From: Serratia sp. PL17
GTDB taxonomy: Bacteria > Pseudomonadota > Gammaproteobacteria > Enterobacterales > Enterobacteriaceae
Assembly (NCBI RefSeq): GCF_017832355.1
Contig: NZ_JAFIBY010000001.1
Location: 930,001-994,000 of the forward strand
DNA length: 64,000 bases
Direction of reading: 5' to 3'
Positions within the stretch are counted from its first letter, which is position 1. The number at the start of each line of letters is the position of its first letter. Positions 16,890 through 26,364 of the stretch are shown piece by piece. Under the pieces are notes generated by a model that did not search any database, had not been told where the DNA came from, and saw nothing but the letters and a program-made list of their open reading frames with translations. The position numbers and the translations under genes were made by a program.

Positions 16890-18386
16890 TTATTCCAGCG
16901 AAATCCAGGTGGTTTTCAGTTCGGTGAATTTATCCAGCGCATGCAACGATTTGTCGCGTCCATTGCCGCTTTGTTTGTAACCCCCGAAGGGCACGGTCAT
17001 ATCCCCGTCGTTGTAGTTATTGATGAACACGGTACCGGCTTTTAACTGGCGAGCCAGGCGGTGCGCACGGGACAGATCGCGTGTCCAGAGCGCGGCACCC
17101 AGGCCGTAGTCGCTGTCGTTGGCCAGTTGCATGGCGTGTTGTTCACCGTTGAATAGCGTGACCGCCAGTACCGGACCAAAGATCTCATCGCGCGCAACGC
17201 TCATGGCATTATCCACCTGGGTGAGAATGGTCGGGCCAAGATACCCGGCGTGACCATGCTGTGGGTGTTCGCGGCCATCAAGGAACAGCGTCGCACCTTG
17301 GCTCAAACCTTGTTCGATATAGTCAGCGACTTTCTCGCAGTGGCCTTGGTCGATCAGCGTGCCCATCACCGTTGCAGGGTCGAGCGGATCGCCGGGCGTG
17401 AATGCTGCAGCATGTCGACGCAGCGCGTGCAGGAATTCTTGCTGAATGCTCTCTTCAACCAACAGCCGAGTCCCAGCGATGCACACCTGCCCCTGATTAT
17501 AGAAGATGCCCGCTGCGGCACTTTGTGCCGCTTTATCCAGGTCAGGACAGTCGGCAAAGATAATATTGGCGCTTTTGCCACCGGCCTCCAGCCATACCCG
17601 TTTCATATTGGATTGGCCGGCGTAGATCATCAGTTGCTTGGCGACCTGCGTGGAGCCGGTGAAGGTGAGGGCATCAACGTCATTGTGCAGCGCCAATGCC
17701 TTGCCGGCATCGTGACCGTAACCGGGGACAATATTCAGCACGCCGTCCGGCAGTCCTGCCTGTTGCGCCAGTTTGCCCAGATAGATAGCCGTTAGCGGGG
17801 ATTTTTCAGAGGGTTTGAGAATCACGCTGTTGCCGGTGGCCAAGGCCGGGCCGAGCTTCCAGCAGGCTAACAACAGCGGGAAGTTCCAGGGGACGATAGC
17901 CCCCACGACGCCAATGGGTTCGCGTTCGATTAACGCCAGTGCATCACCCGCGGTGGGGGCAATTTCGCCGTAAACCTTGTCGATCGCCTCGGCATACCAG
18001 CGCAGGCAGCGAATGGCACCAGGTACATCGTCACGCAGACTATGGCGAATGGGTTTACCGGTATCCAGCGTCTCCAGCAGTGCCAGCTCTTCTTGATGCT
18101 GCTCCATTAACGTCGCTAACCGTAACAAGGTGGCTTTGCGCTGCGCAGGCGCTGCCCGTGACCAGTCCCCACGTTCAAACGCCGCCCGCGCCGCACTGAC
18201 CGCCAGATCAATATCGACACCGCTACCGCGGGACACCTGCGTTAACTCGCGTTGGGCGGCAGGATCCTCCACGGCAAAGGTTTTACCTTCGGCGGCGGGT
18301 TGATAACGGCCATTGATAAACAGTCGGTTCTCAATATTCAGGGCTTGTGCCCGTTGTTGCCAATACTGTAAGTGGTGGAAGTCCAT
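16890..18386 (-). CDS. puuC: gamma-glutamyl-gamma-aminobutyraldehyde dehydrogenase
   Basis: 498-residue NAD(P)-dependent aldehyde dehydrogenase, the third Puu enzyme, giving gamma-glutamyl-GABA. Family landmarks are PWNFPLLLACWKLGPALATGN, FTGSTQVAK, the general base Glu in LEAGGKSANI, and the nucleophile Cys in NQGQVCIAGTR (residue about 300). Length and N-terminus (MDFHHLQYWQQRA) agree with E. coli PuuC (495). It is 15 bases after puuR and 11 before puuB, so one operon. Confidence 0.95.
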   Translation of the reverse strand: MDFHHLQYWQQRAQALNIENRLFINGRYQPAAEGKTFAVEDPAAQRELTQVSRGSGVDIDLAVSAARAAFERGDWSRAAPAQRKATLLRLATLMEQHQEELALLETLDTGKPIRHSLRDDVPGAIRCLRWYAEAIDKVYGEIAPTAGDALALIEREPIGVVGAIVPWNFPLLLACWKLGPALATGNSVILKPSEKSPLTAIYLGKLAQQAGLPDGVLNIVPGYGHDAGKALALHNDVDALTFTGSTQVAKQLMIYAGQSNMKRVWLEAGGKSANIIFADCPDLDKAAQSAAAGIFYNQGQVCIAGTRLLVEESIQQEFLHALRRHAAAFTPGDPLDPATVMGTLIDQGHCEKVADYIEQGLSQGATLFLDGREHPQHGHAGYLGPTILTQVDNAMSVARDEIFGPVLAVTLFNGEQHAMQLANDSDYGLGAALWTRDLSRAHRLARQLKAGTVFINNYNDGDMTVPFGGYKQSGNGRDKSLHALDKFTELKTTWISLE

Positions 18387-18401
18387 GCCTTGCTCCGTTG
18401 A

Positions 18402-18959
18402 TCAGAAAGTCGTCGGTGTATGGGCGCTGATAATTCGGCAAATCCGCGCCGACGTGTTGCTGAAACTGTGGGGAATGCCGGTGTTGATGGCGTAGCTCTG
18501 GCCAGCCTGCAGATGATAAGCCTGCCCATTGACCTGCAATACCACCTCGCCTTCCAGCAGGGTGCCAATCTCTTCCCCCTGATGCTTAATACGTTCGCCG
18601 GTGGTGGTACCCGGCTCATAGGTTTCGATCATCATCGCCAAAGTGCGATTGGGGTCGCCGTTGTGGATCAATTTCATCGACACCCCCTGACTGCCAATTT
18701 CGATCAGATCTTGGTGATCGATAACAATTTGCGGTTCATCCGGTTTTTCCGGCTCGGCGAAGAACGCCGACAGTGACAGCCCGTACACCGTCAGCAGCTT
18801 TTGCAAGGTACTGATGGCCGGGCTGACCTTGTCCTGTTCGATAGTGCTAATGGCGCTGTGGGTTAATCCAGACAGTTCGGCCGCGCGGCGCTGTGACAGA
18901 CCCAATTGTTGGCGGATCTGTGACAGGCGTTTTCCCGGTGCCAAGCTGACATCGCTCAT
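18402..18959 (-). CDS. puuR: PuuR putrescine-responsive repressor
   Basis: 185-residue regulator, the same length as E. coli PuuR. It has an N-terminal XRE-type helix-turn-helix (GLSQRRAAELSGLTHSAIS, residues about 19-37) and a C-terminal cupin (GEEIGTLLEGEVVLQVNGQ, YAINTGIPHSF). It represses puu genes until putrescine appears. The start at 18959 forms an ATGA overlap with the puuD stop, showing translational coupling; in-frame codons further upstream lie inside puuD. Likely operators are in the puuD-puuA gap. Confidence 0.95.
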   Translation of the reverse strand: MSDVSLAPGKRLSQIRQQLGLSQRRAAELSGLTHSAISTIEQDKVSPAISTLQKLLTVYGLSLSAFFAEPEKPDEPQIVIDHQDLIEIGSQGVSMKLIHNGDPNRTLAMMIETYEPGTTTGERIKHQGEEIGTLLEGEVVLQVNGQAYHLQAGQSYAINTGIPHSFSNTSARICRIISAHTPTTF

Positions 18960-19717
18960 GGGCGTTTTTCCTTTTGATAGTGTCGGCAAGCGCTAATGAA
19001 ACCTTCAAACAACAGACGCGACAGGGCGTACTCTTCACTGTTCCATTCCGGGTGCCACTGCACACCCAGCGCAAAGGGCTGATCGCGCAGGCTGATAGCC
19101 TCCACCAGCCCGTCTGCGGCGTGGGCCTCGATACGCACGCTGGAGCCGAGGGTTTTTGCCCCTTGCCCATGCAGTGAGTTCACCCAGAATCTGTTGCAAT
19201 CCGGTATCAGTTGCGAGAGTAATCCGCCTTCCTGAACGATGACTTCATGGGCAGGGGCGTATTGTTGTTCCAGCGGTAGGTCGTGATCTTCTCGGTGTTC
19301 GAGTAATTCAGGTAATTCAAACAAGCGACGGTGGAGAGTGCCTTGGGTGGCAACCACCATTTCCTGCATGCCGCGGCAAATGGCGAAAAGGGGAATGCGC
19401 CTGTCGAGCGTATGGCGGATTAACGCCAGGCTCAATTCATCTCGCCCAGGATCGGCGTCAGGCTCATCGCCGTTTTCATCATAAAGGTGCGGCTGCACAT
19501 TACTGGGGCTGCCAGGCAATAAAATGCCATCGAGGTGAGGCAGCAGTGCGTCCAGCAGTTCCGGCTCCGCAAGCGCGTGCGGCAGGGCGATTGGCAGCCC
19601 TCCAGCGGCTACTACGGCATTTAGGTACTTTTCTTGCAAGGTCTGAGTGAGGTGCCCGTTTAACCTATACCTGCACATCACTACGCCGACCACTGGTCTG
19701 TTAAATATATTGCCCAT
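18956..19717 (-). CDS. puuD: gamma-glutamyl-gamma-aminobutyrate hydrolase
   Basis: 253-residue class I glutamine-amidotransferase-like hydrolase that releases GABA and glutamate from gamma-glutamyl-GABA. The nucleophile Cys is in FAICRGMQE (residue about 114), and the His-Glu pair is in GVQWHPEWN. The N-terminus MGNIFNRPVVGVVMCRYRL resembles E. coli PuuD. It is the first gene of the minus-strand operon puuD-R-C-B and is divergent from puuA. Confidence 0.95.
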   Translation of the reverse strand: MGNIFNRPVVGVVMCRYRLNGHLTQTLQEKYLNAVVAAGGLPIALPHALAEPELLDALLPHLDGILLPGSPSNVQPHLYDENGDEPDADPGRDELSLALIRHTLDRRIPLFAICRGMQEMVVATQGTLHRRLFELPELLEHREDHDLPLEQQYAPAHEVIVQEGGLLSQLIPDCNRFWVNSLHGQGAKTLGSSVRIEAHAADGLVEAISLRDQPFALGVQWHPEWNSEEYALSRLLFEGFISACRHYQKEKRP

Positions 19718-19732
19718 GCTATCCCCTTGGTA

Positions 19733-19750
19733 TGTTCGAAATTATGAACG
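19733..19750. promoter_or_regulatory. PuuR operator candidate 1
   Basis: TGTTCGAAATTATGAACG is a near-palindrome containing the ATTATGAAC core related to the reported PuuR site AAAATATAATGAACA. It lies 16 bases before the puuD start. Confidence 0.45.
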
Positions 19751-19773
19751 ATAAGCTTCTCCACTGCCGTTTT

Positions 19774-19788
19774 CGTTCAATATTTTAT
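19774..19788. promoter_or_regulatory. PuuR operator candidate 2
   Basis: CGTTCAATATTTTAT matches 11 of 15 positions of the reverse complement of the reported E. coli PuuR site. Confidence 0.4.
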
Positions 19789-19868
19789 AAATCTAGCAGT
19801 CAAATGGGCAATATTCAAACTCAAAGTAACACTTGCAAAACAATTTTGTTGCATCTATGTTTCATTGG

Positions 19869-19883
19869 TGGACATTATATTGA
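19869..19883. promoter_or_regulatory. PuuR operator candidate 3
   Basis: TGGACATTATATTGA matches 11 of 15 positions of the reverse complement of the reported E. coli PuuR site and is the best placed to control puuA. Confidence 0.45.
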
Positions 19884-19956
19884 GCAAGATGGTCAAAAAA
19901 CATCGACGGCAATAAGTGTGAGAACCACAGACAAAAACATACATGGCGGGTGAATC

Positions 19957-21375
19957 ATGCAGACCAACATAGTAGAAGTGGAAAACTTTGTTCAGCATCA
20001 TGAAGAAAAGCGAAGTAGCGCGTTCCAGCGTGAAGTGAAGAAGTACCTGGAGCGTTATCCATTAACTCAGCACGTTGACGTTCTGCTGACCGATCTTAAC
20101 GGGAGTTTCCGCGGTAAACGCATTCCGGTTGCCGGGCTGAGTAAACTGGAGAAAGGGTGTTACTTCCCCGCATCGGTTTTCGCGATGGATATTCTCGGTA
20201 ACGTTGTCGAAGAGGCTGGATTAGGGCAAGAACTGGGCGAGCCGGATCATATCTGCGTGCCGGTGCTGGGGACATTGACGCCGTCAGCGGCGGACCCGCA
20301 ATACATCGGCCAGGTACTGCTCACCATGCTGGATGAAGATGGTACTCCCTTTGACGTTGAACCGCGCAATGTGCTGAACCGAGTGTGGCAGCGTTTGCGT
20401 CAGCGCGGGCTATCCCCCGTAGTAGCGGTAGAGTTGGAGTTCTATCTCATCGATCGCCAGCGCGATTCGGAAGGCTATCTTCAGCCGCCATGCGCACCGG
20501 GGACTCAGGAACGCAATACCCAGAGCCAGGTTTATTCCGTCGATAACCTTAACCACTTTGCCGATGTGCTCAGTGAGATTGATGAACTGGCGCGTATGCA
20601 GGGTTTGCCGGCGGATGGTGCGGTGGCGGAAGCCTCGCCAGGCCAATTTGAGGTCAACCTGCACCACACCGACAATGTCCTGCAGGCCTGTGACCATGCA
20701 TTGGCGCTAAAACGCCTGATCCGCATGGTGGCGGAAAATCACAACATGCAGGCCACGTTTATGGCAAAACCCTACGAAGAACACGCCGGCAGTGGTATGC
20801 ACGTGCATATCAGCATGCTGGACAGGCAGGGCAATAACGTTCTTGCGGACGACGACGGCGAAGATTCTGCATTACTGAAACAGGCACTGGCAGGAATGAT
20901 TGCCCTGATGCCTTCTTCTATTGCGTTACTGGCACCTAACGTTAATGCTTACCGCCGTTTCCAACCGGGCATGTACGTCCCTACTCAGGCATCCTGGGGC
21001 CACAACAACCGCACAGTGGCACTGCGCATTCCCTGTGGCGATCGCGACAGCCACCGTGTGGAGTATCGCGTGGCCGGCGCCGATGCCAACCCTTATCTGG
21101 TGATGGCGACCATTTTGGCGGGTATTGTTTATGGCCTGGAAACGACGTTGCCTTTGCAAGAGCCGGTAACCGGCAACGGCCTGGAGCAAGAGGGGCTACC
21201 TTTCCCAATCCGCCAAAGTGATGCGCTGTACGAATTTGAGCACCAGCCGGTACTGACTGCGCTGCTGGGGGAAAGGTTTAGCCACGTCTACCTGGCCTGC
21301 AAAACGGATGAGTTGGTGCAGTTTGAGCGCCTGATCACCGAAACCGAAATCGAGTGGATGCTGAAAAACGCCTGA
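19957..21375 (+). CDS. puuA: gamma-glutamylputrescine synthetase
   Basis: 472-residue glutamine-synthetase-fold ligase that joins glutamate to putrescine with ATP, the first Puu step. It is collinear with E. coli PuuA, from MQTNIVEVENFVQ to TETEIEWMLKNA. The glutamine-synthetase metal and ATP segments are present (VELEFYL, ASPGQFEVNL, HAGSGMHVHIS, RRFQPGMYVPTQASWG, RVAGADANPYL). It is divergent from puuD across a 239-bp gap that holds PuuR-like sites. Confidence 0.96.
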   Translation: MQTNIVEVENFVQHHEEKRSSAFQREVKKYLERYPLTQHVDVLLTDLNGSFRGKRIPVAGLSKLEKGCYFPASVFAMDILGNVVEEAGLGQELGEPDHICVPVLGTLTPSAADPQYIGQVLLTMLDEDGTPFDVEPRNVLNRVWQRLRQRGLSPVVAVELEFYLIDRQRDSEGYLQPPCAPGTQERNTQSQVYSVDNLNHFADVLSEIDELARMQGLPADGAVAEASPGQFEVNLHHTDNVLQACDHALALKRLIRMVAENHNMQATFMAKPYEEHAGSGMHVHISMLDRQGNNVLADDDGEDSALLKQALAGMIALMPSSIALLAPNVNAYRRFQPGMYVPTQASWGHNNRTVALRIPCGDRDSHRVEYRVAGADANPYLVMATILAGIVYGLETTLPLQEPVTGNGLEQEGLPFPIRQSDALYEFEHQPVLTALLGERFSHVYLACKTDELVQFERLITETEIEWMLKNA

Positions 21376-21692
21376 CCCACTCAATATCCATTATACCGCG
21401 CGCGTTTGGCGCATTCCGCCGGCTATCCTGTGGCCTGCGAAGCTGCGCGCAGCGGTACAGCATTTCTTCCACTTTGGCGTACAGGACGCCAGCGAGGAAA
21501 TAATCATGACAGCCATAACTGAACCATCAGTCTGCTCAGGCGTGTGCCTGAGCCGCAGTAAATACGGGCCATCTGCAGGCTTGTTCCCGTTGTCTTTACA
21601 TCGCATTTTCCGCCGCCTGAACAGCAGTTTCCCCGCGGCCTCTCTGAATGACGTTAACCAGTTACCAGCAGAGGACAAAGAGGGGAAGAGCC
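21376..21692 (+). other. puuA-puuP gap with a possible leader ORF
   Basis: About 317 bases without an established gene. It contains a GC-rich, partly repetitive stretch (CCGCGCGCG... near 21397) and a 65-codon frame (21506-21703) that starts eight bases after AGGA and overlaps the puuP start. That frame has no recognisable domain. No terminator was found, so puuP may be cotranscribed with puuA. Confidence 0.4.
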
Positions 21693-23063
21693 ATGACGAT
21701 TAATGCCATTAACGGTAATGAAGCAGCCAAACCGCAGCTGCGTAAATCTCTGAAGCTGTGGCAAGTGGTGATGATGGGCCTGGCTTATCTGACACCGATG
21801 ACCGTGTTTGACACCTTCGGTATTGTTTCCGGACTGACTGACGGTCACGTGCCTGCCTCTTATTTGCTGGCGCTGGCTGGCGTACTCTTTACGGCAATCA
21901 GCTACGGCAAACTGGTGCGCCAGTTTCCGACGGCGGGTTCCGCCTATACCTATGCGCAGAAGGCCATTAATCCGCACGTCGGCTTTTTGGTGGGGTGGTC
22001 CTCGTTACTCGATTACCTGTTCTTGCCGATGATTAATACGCTGCTGGCAAAAATCTACCTGACCGCCTTGTTTCCTGACGTGCCGCCGTGGGTATGGGTG
22101 GTGGGTTTTGTGATCATTATTACTGCCATCAACCTGAAAAGCGTCAATCTGGTGGCCAACTTCAATACGTTATTTGTTCTGGCTCAGGTTGCCATCATTG
22201 TGGTGTTTATTTTCCTGGTGGTGCGCGGTTTGCACAGCGGTGAAGGGTTGGGCACCGTGTGGAGTTTGCAACCGTTCGTGAGTGAGAACGCGCATCTGCT
22301 ACCGATTATTACCGGTGCTACCATTTTGTGTTTTTCGTTCCTTGGCTTTGATGCGGTCACCACGTTATGTGAGGAAACGCCCGACGCCGCCAGGGTGATT
22401 CCCCGCGCCATTTTCTTGACCGCGCTGTATGGTGGGGTGATTTTCATCAGCGTGTCGTTCTTTATTCAGCTGTTTTTCCCTTCTATTCAACGTTTCCACC
22501 AGCCAGATGCGGCATTGCCAGAAATCGCGCTGTATGTGGGCGGCAAGCTGTTCCAATCGATTTTCCTCTGCATTACCTTTATTAACACCTTGGCGTCCGG
22601 TTTGGCCTCACACGCCAGCGTGTCGCGGCTGTTATATGTAATGGGGCGCGATAATGTGTTCCCGGAAAAGTATTTTGGCTATATCCATCCGAAGTGGCGC
22701 ACGCCGTCGTTGAACGTGCTGTTGGTTGGGCTGGTGGCGTTGTCTGCGCTGTCATTCGATTTGGTCACGGCCACGGCATTGATCAACTTTGGTGCACTGG
22801 TGGCTTTCACCTTCGTCAATTTGTCGGTGATCAGTCATTTTTATATCCGCGAGGGCCGCAACAAAACGTGGAAAGACCATTTCAATTATCTGTTGCTGCC
22901 GTTGGTGGGGGCTCTGACGGTGGGCGTACTTTGGTTGAATCTGGAAAAAAGCTCGCTAACCATGGGACTGATTTGGGCCGCTCTGGGCTTTGGTTACCTG
23001 GTGTATCTCACCCGGCGTTTCCGCCAGCCACCTCCGCAGTTTGAGCGACAACCGCAGCAATAA
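21693..23063 (+). CDS. puuP: Putrescine importer PuuP
   Basis: 456-residue APC-superfamily permease with about 12 membrane segments that brings putrescine into the cell. Features typical of PuuP are the N-terminal [28 protein letters not shown], the [13 protein letters not shown] loop after TM6 and [16 protein letters not shown]. The ATG at 21693 follows AGGGGAAGAG; an earlier in-frame start at 21648 lacks such a site. It is the last gene of the puu cluster, after puuA on the same strand, and ends before a strong terminator. Confidence 0.93.
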   Translation: MTINAINGNEAAKPQLRKSLKLWQVVMMGLAYLTPMTVFDTFGIVSGLTDGHVPASYLLALAGVLFTAISYGKLVRQFPTAGSAYTYAQKAINPHVGFLVGWSSLLDYLFLPMINTLLAKIYLTALFPDVPPWVWVVGFVIIITAINLKSVNLVANFNTLFVLAQVAIIVVFIFLVVRGLHSGEGLGTVWSLQPFVSENAHLLPIITGATILCFSFLGFDAVTTLCEETPDAARVIPRAIFLTALYGGVIFISVSFFIQLFFPSIQRFHQPDAALPEIALYVGGKLFQSIFLCITFINTLASGLASHASVSRLLYVMGRDNVFPEKYFGYIHPKWRTPSLNVLLVGLVALSALSFDLVTATALINFGALVAFTFVNLSVISHFYIREGRNKTWKDHFNYLLLPLVGALTVGVLWLNLEKSSLTMGLIWAALGFGYLVYLTRRFRQPPPQFERQPQQ

Positions 23064-23071
23064 CCCAAGCC

Positions 23072-23100
23072 AGGCGGGGACGCCCGCCTTTCTTTTTTTT
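23072..23100 (+). terminator. Terminator after puuP
   Basis: Stem AGGCGGG/CCCGCCT with a GACG tetraloop, followed by a long T tract. Confidence 0.85.
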
Positions 23101-23155
23101 CCTGTGGGCAGTAGAGTGAAAATCCTGATAAAAAATAACCTATTGGATTTCATCG

Positions 23156-24049
23156 ATGCCCTCTTTCCCCGTCCAGTATAGAGCCACATTACTCGGCCTG
23201 TTAGCGATCTTGCTGTGGAGCAGCGTTGTCGGCCTGATACGTAGCGTTAGCGAGGGGCTGGGGCCTATTGGCGGTGCGGCGATGATTTACAGCGTCAGCG
23301 CGATTTTTTTGCTGCTGGTGCTGCGGCTGCCAAATTTTCGCCATTTCCCGCGAGCCTATCTGATCCTCGGTAGCCTGTTGTTTGTCAGCTATGAGATCTG
23401 TCTGTCACTGTCACTGGGCTACGCGAATACCCGCTTGCAAGCCATTGAGGTTGGGATGATCAACTATCTCTGGCCTTGTTTTACCGTGCTGATGGCGCTG
23501 GTATTCAACGGGCAAAAAGCCAAATGGTGGCTGGTGCCAGGGTTGTTGCTGTCATTATTCGGTATCGGCTGGATCATGAGCGGCGAGGGCGGTTGGTCAC
23601 CGGCGCAAATGCTGGAAAATGTGCGTAGCAATCCGCTGAGCTATTCGCTGTCGTTCGCTGGCGCGGTGATTTGGGCACTGTATTGCAATCTGACCAAGAA
23701 AATTGCGCAGGGTCAAAACGGTGTCGTGCTGTTTATTACGCTGACCGCCATGGCGTTATGGCTGAAGTACGCGTTTAGCGCCGAAAGCGGCATGCAATTT
23801 ACCCTTCCCGTGACCTTGACGCTGCTATGTGCGGGTATCGCGATGGGGGCGGGCTACGCGGCGTGGAACGTCGGTATTCTGCATGGCAATATGACGTTAT
23901 TGGCGACGGTGTCCTATTTTACGCCGGTGTTGTCAGCGGTATTTGCCGCCCTCGTGCTGGAGACTGCGCTGACGGCCAATTTTTGGCAGGGAGTGGTGAT
24001 GGTCACGTTGGGCTCATTAGTGTGCTGGCGGGCAACCCGAGGAAATTAA
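23156..24049 (+). CDS. yddG: Aromatic amino acid exporter YddG (EamA family)
   Basis: 297-residue drug/metabolite transporter with ten predicted membrane helices, which exports Phe, Tyr, Trp and related compounds. It parallels E. coli YddG throughout: LLAILLWSSVVGLIRSVSEGLGPIGGAA, SYEICLSLSLGYANTRLQAIEVGMINYLWP, AAWNVGILHGNMTLLATVSYFTPVLS and a C-terminal GSLVCWRATRG. It follows the puuP terminator by 55 bases and seems to be its own unit. The ribosome-binding site is weak. Confidence 0.9.
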   Translation: MPSFPVQYRATLLGLLAILLWSSVVGLIRSVSEGLGPIGGAAMIYSVSAIFLLLVLRLPNFRHFPRAYLILGSLLFVSYEICLSLSLGYANTRLQAIEVGMINYLWPCFTVLMALVFNGQKAKWWLVPGLLLSLFGIGWIMSGEGGWSPAQMLENVRSNPLSYSLSFAGAVIWALYCNLTKKIAQGQNGVVLFITLTAMALWLKYAFSAESGMQFTLPVTLTLLCAGIAMGAGYAAWNVGILHGNMTLLATVSYFTPVLSAVFAALVLETALTANFWQGVVMVTLGSLVCWRATRGN

Positions 24050-24121
24050 CGGAAATTATCAACCGATTGTCCGATGTTGGACTAGAATCTAACTAGCGAT
24101 TCTGCATGAAGGAACATGAAA

Positions 24122-24394
24122 ATGAGAGACGATATCCAATTCATTCAGCAGCCAGTTATTGATGATGAAAGCTATATGCGCGGTGATACCGTGCGACTGA
24201 CCACGGCTAATTTGCGCCACGAATACCAACTGGATGTCAGTATTTTGCGTCGCGAAGGCAAGTTGATTGTGGGGTCGGTGATCGCTGCCGCACCCAAAGT
24301 GGATATTCCACCCAAAGAGTGGGAGATCGCACCTGGGCAGGAGGTGGTTTTCCGTCAAGAGAATATCGCGAAAGCTCTGCCCGCCGTTAACTGA
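24122..24394 (+). CDS. Hypothetical protein, 90 aa
   Basis: Not recognised. A 90-residue soluble beta-rich protein (DDIQFIQQPVIDDESYMRGDTVRLTTANLRHEYQ..., later VGSVIAAAPKVDIPPKEWEIAPGQEVVFRQEN). It has no signal peptide or membrane span. GAAGG lies eight to ten bases before the ATG at 24122; an earlier ATG at 24116 is too close. It is followed by a strong terminator, so it is probably a real monocistronic gene. Confidence 0.65.
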   Translation: MRDDIQFIQQPVIDDESYMRGDTVRLTTANLRHEYQLDVSILRREGKLIVGSVIAAAPKVDIPPKEWEIAPGQEVVFRQENIAKALPAVN

Positions 24395-24443
24395 AGTTTG
24401 ACCAGCGGGGGGCTATTCCCCGTTTATCACCGTAGATTTCCTC

Positions 24444-24481
24444 AAAATGCCAGCGTTAAAAGCGCTGGCATTTTCATTTTT
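24444..24481 (+). terminator. Rho-independent terminator
   Basis: 12-bp stem AAAATGCCAGCG/CGCTGGCATTTT with a short loop and a T-rich tail. Confidence 0.85.
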
Positions 24482-24601
24482 GCGACAGACCTGGTTACGT
24501 TTTTGTGTTGAACATAATTGGCACAAAAACTGCTTAAAAATTTACCGGGCATGACAAAAATCACAGCGATCGTGAATTTTCATGAAACATAATTTGACAA
24601 A

Positions 24602-24618
24602 TGTGAACGCAATCGATT
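24602..24618. promoter_or_regulatory. Distal CRP site candidate of tsx
   Basis: TGTGAACGCAATCGATT has a full TGTGA half-site. It is centred about 74 bases before the predicted tsx start of transcription, like the distal CRP site of E. coli tsx-P2. Confidence 0.4.
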
Positions 24619-24632
24619 ACCTATTCGCAAAA

Positions 24633-24677
24633 TGCATAACTGGATCACAGATTCTTACACCCAGTGATTTCTATAAT
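24633..24677 (+). promoter_or_regulatory. tsx promoter with proximal CRP site candidate
   Basis: TATAAT (24672-24677) has no good -35 box. A half-conserved CRP site (TGCATAACTGGATCACA, 24633-24649) is centred about 42 bases before the expected start, the class II activation position. Two CRP sites flanking a CytR region is the known arrangement at E. coli tsx. Confidence 0.5.
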
Positions 24678-24786
24678 GCGCGCGTCGCCCGAGAGTTTGT
24701 AAGCGGAGGCAACGCCAGGTGTCGTCAGACTCATTGTCATCTTTTCTAACGGGCAGGAAATGGCCCTTTAAGCATGTGGTAATAAA

Positions 24787-25668
24787 ATGAAAAAAATAGC
24801 TCTCGCAGCAGGTGTACTGCTCGCAGCGTCTTACAGTGCATCTTCAATGGCTGATAGCAAAGACAGCCAATACGTTTCAGATTGGTGGCACCAGAGCGTT
24901 AACGTGGTAGGCAGCTACCATACCCGTTTCGGACCTCAGTTGAACAACGACGTCTACCTGGAGTATGAAGCCTTCGCTAAAAAAGATTGGTTCGACTTCT
25001 ATGGCTACGTTGACGTACCTAAGTTCTTCGGCGTTGGTAACACGCCGGATCGTGGCATCTGGGACAAAGGTTCACCGATGTTTATGGAGATTGAACCGCG
25101 CTTCTCCATCGACAAACTGACCGGTACCGATCTGAGCTTCGGCCCGTTCAAAGAATGGTACTTTGCTAACAACTACATCTATGACCTGGGCCACAATGCC
25201 GATGGTCGCCAGAATACCTGGTACATGGGTCTGGGTACCGACATCGACACCGGTCTGCCGATGAGCCTGTCGATGAACATCTATGCAAAATACCAGTGGG
25301 AAAACTACCAGGCTGCCAACGAAAACAGCTGGGATGGTTACCGCTTCAAAGTGAAATACTTTGTGCCGTTGACCCAACTGTGGGGTGGCAATCTGAGCTA
25401 CATCGGCTTTACCAACTTTGACTTTGGTTCCGATCTGGGCAAAGACAGCAATTGGACCGACGGTACCGGCAAGCAAGTGCGTACCAGTAACTCAATTGCT
25501 TCCAGCCATATCTTGGCGTTGAATTACGATCACTGGCACTACTCGTTTGTTGCCCGTTATTTCCATAACGGTGGCCAGTGGCAGGATGGGGCTGATATCG
25601 GCACTCCGCAGGGCCCAATTAAATCCACCGGTTGGGGTTACTACCTGGTAGCCGGTTATAACTTCTGA
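24787..25668 (+). CDS. tsx: Nucleoside-specific outer membrane channel Tsx
   Basis: 293-residue beta-barrel porin for nucleosides and deoxynucleosides, in other enterics also a phage and colicin receptor. It has a signal peptide (residues 1-22, ending SSMA), the N-terminal [20 protein letters not shown], an internal [16 protein letters not shown] and a C-terminal aromatic residue (VAGYNF) for barrel assembly. A long regulated 5' region and a downstream terminator mark a single-gene unit. Confidence 0.95.
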   Translation: MKKIALAAGVLLAASYSASSMADSKDSQYVSDWWHQSVNVVGSYHTRFGPQLNNDVYLEYEAFAKKDWFDFYGYVDVPKFFGVGNTPDRGIWDKGSPMFMEIEPRFSIDKLTGTDLSFGPFKEWYFANNYIYDLGHNADGRQNTWYMGLGTDIDTGLPMSLSMNIYAKYQWENYQAANENSWDGYRFKVKYFVPLTQLWGGNLSYIGFTNFDFGSDLGKDSNWTDGTGKQVRTSNSIASSHILALNYDHWHYSFVARYFHNGGQWQDGADIGTPQGPIKSTGWGYYLVAGYNF

Positions 25669-25690
25669 TTTTCCGTGGTGTCAGAAACAG

Positions 25691-25718
25691 AAAACCCCGC
25701 TTTGGCGGGGTTTTTTTT
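25691..25718 (+). terminator. Terminator after tsx
   Basis: AAAACCCCGC/GCGGGGTTTT stem followed by eight T. Confidence 0.9.
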
Positions 25719-25722
25719 GTCA

Positions 25723-25902
25723 TCACTGCGCAGGTTCACCCGGCAAATGTCTTACCGGCATAAATAATCGTCCTTTGATTACATGGCATTCATTATTGAT
25801 CCAGTTGATGATTTGTTCACGGCTCACGCCTTCAGATTGCGCGTAGCGGTGAAGATCGCCATTAAAGTGCTGTGTGATGTATTCCATGAGGGTCATTTGC
25901 AT
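25723..25902 (-). CDS. Small hypothetical protein, 59 aa, possible Cro-like DNA-binder
   Basis: 59-residue protein not assigned to a family. The segment EYITQHFNGDLHRYAQSEGVSREQIINWIN looks like a compact helix-turn-helix with the spacing of Cro/YdaS-type proteins, where the first helix carries the A-x-x-x-G-V-S-x-x-x-I-x-x-W pattern. AGGAG lies seven bases before the ATG at 25902; upstream in-frame codons lack such a site. It is convergent with tsx and no partner gene was seen. Confidence 0.6.
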   Translation of the reverse strand: MQMTLMEYITQHFNGDLHRYAQSEGVSREQIINWINNECHVIKGRLFMPVRHLPGEPAQ

Positions 25903-26364
25903 GTCTTTTGCTCCTGAACGCCCGTCAGTTGCCACCTGGCCATTGCGGGAGGTTAAGGTTTCTCAGACGCCGAATTTAAAGTATTGGCAACTAAATCTCA
26001 ACAAAAAGCACTGGTGTGGTGCATTTGATGTCAGTTTTATAGCAAAAAGAATCCCGCACGGAGTGGCGGGAAGTATTCCGAATTATCACTTTGGGTGATG
26101 AAAAATAATTTGAGGTGCGACGAAAAAGAGCAGATTCACTCTTTTTTGTGACCCTCACAAACTACGACAAGGCTTATTTCTCTGCAAGAAAAATCTCAGT
26201 CAAATCATTCGGTTTTATCGAGTTATTTTGCAGTGGGGGACCGTATTTTCATCTGAAGGGTGCGTCCTCATTCCAGGGGATAAATATCTCAGAGTTTTCC
26301 GCATGCTTTATGTGGACAGTTGCGCCAATATTGGAGGCAATAACCCATGCAGGAAGTGACACCC
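25903..26364. other. Intergenic region upstream of cigR
   Basis: About 460 bases without a convincing gene. Two hairpins occur: TCCCGC/GCGGGA near 26048-26070, and AAAAAGAG/CTCTTTTTT at 26123-26146. The second has T runs on both strands and could terminate either way. The rest presumably holds the cigR promoter. Confidence 0.4.

Noticed and set aside
19697..19815. Inverted copies of ATGGGCAATATT around the puuD start as a mobile-element remnant
   Set aside because: Only about 12 bases match and no flanking duplication or terminal repeat was found; chance similarity is enough.
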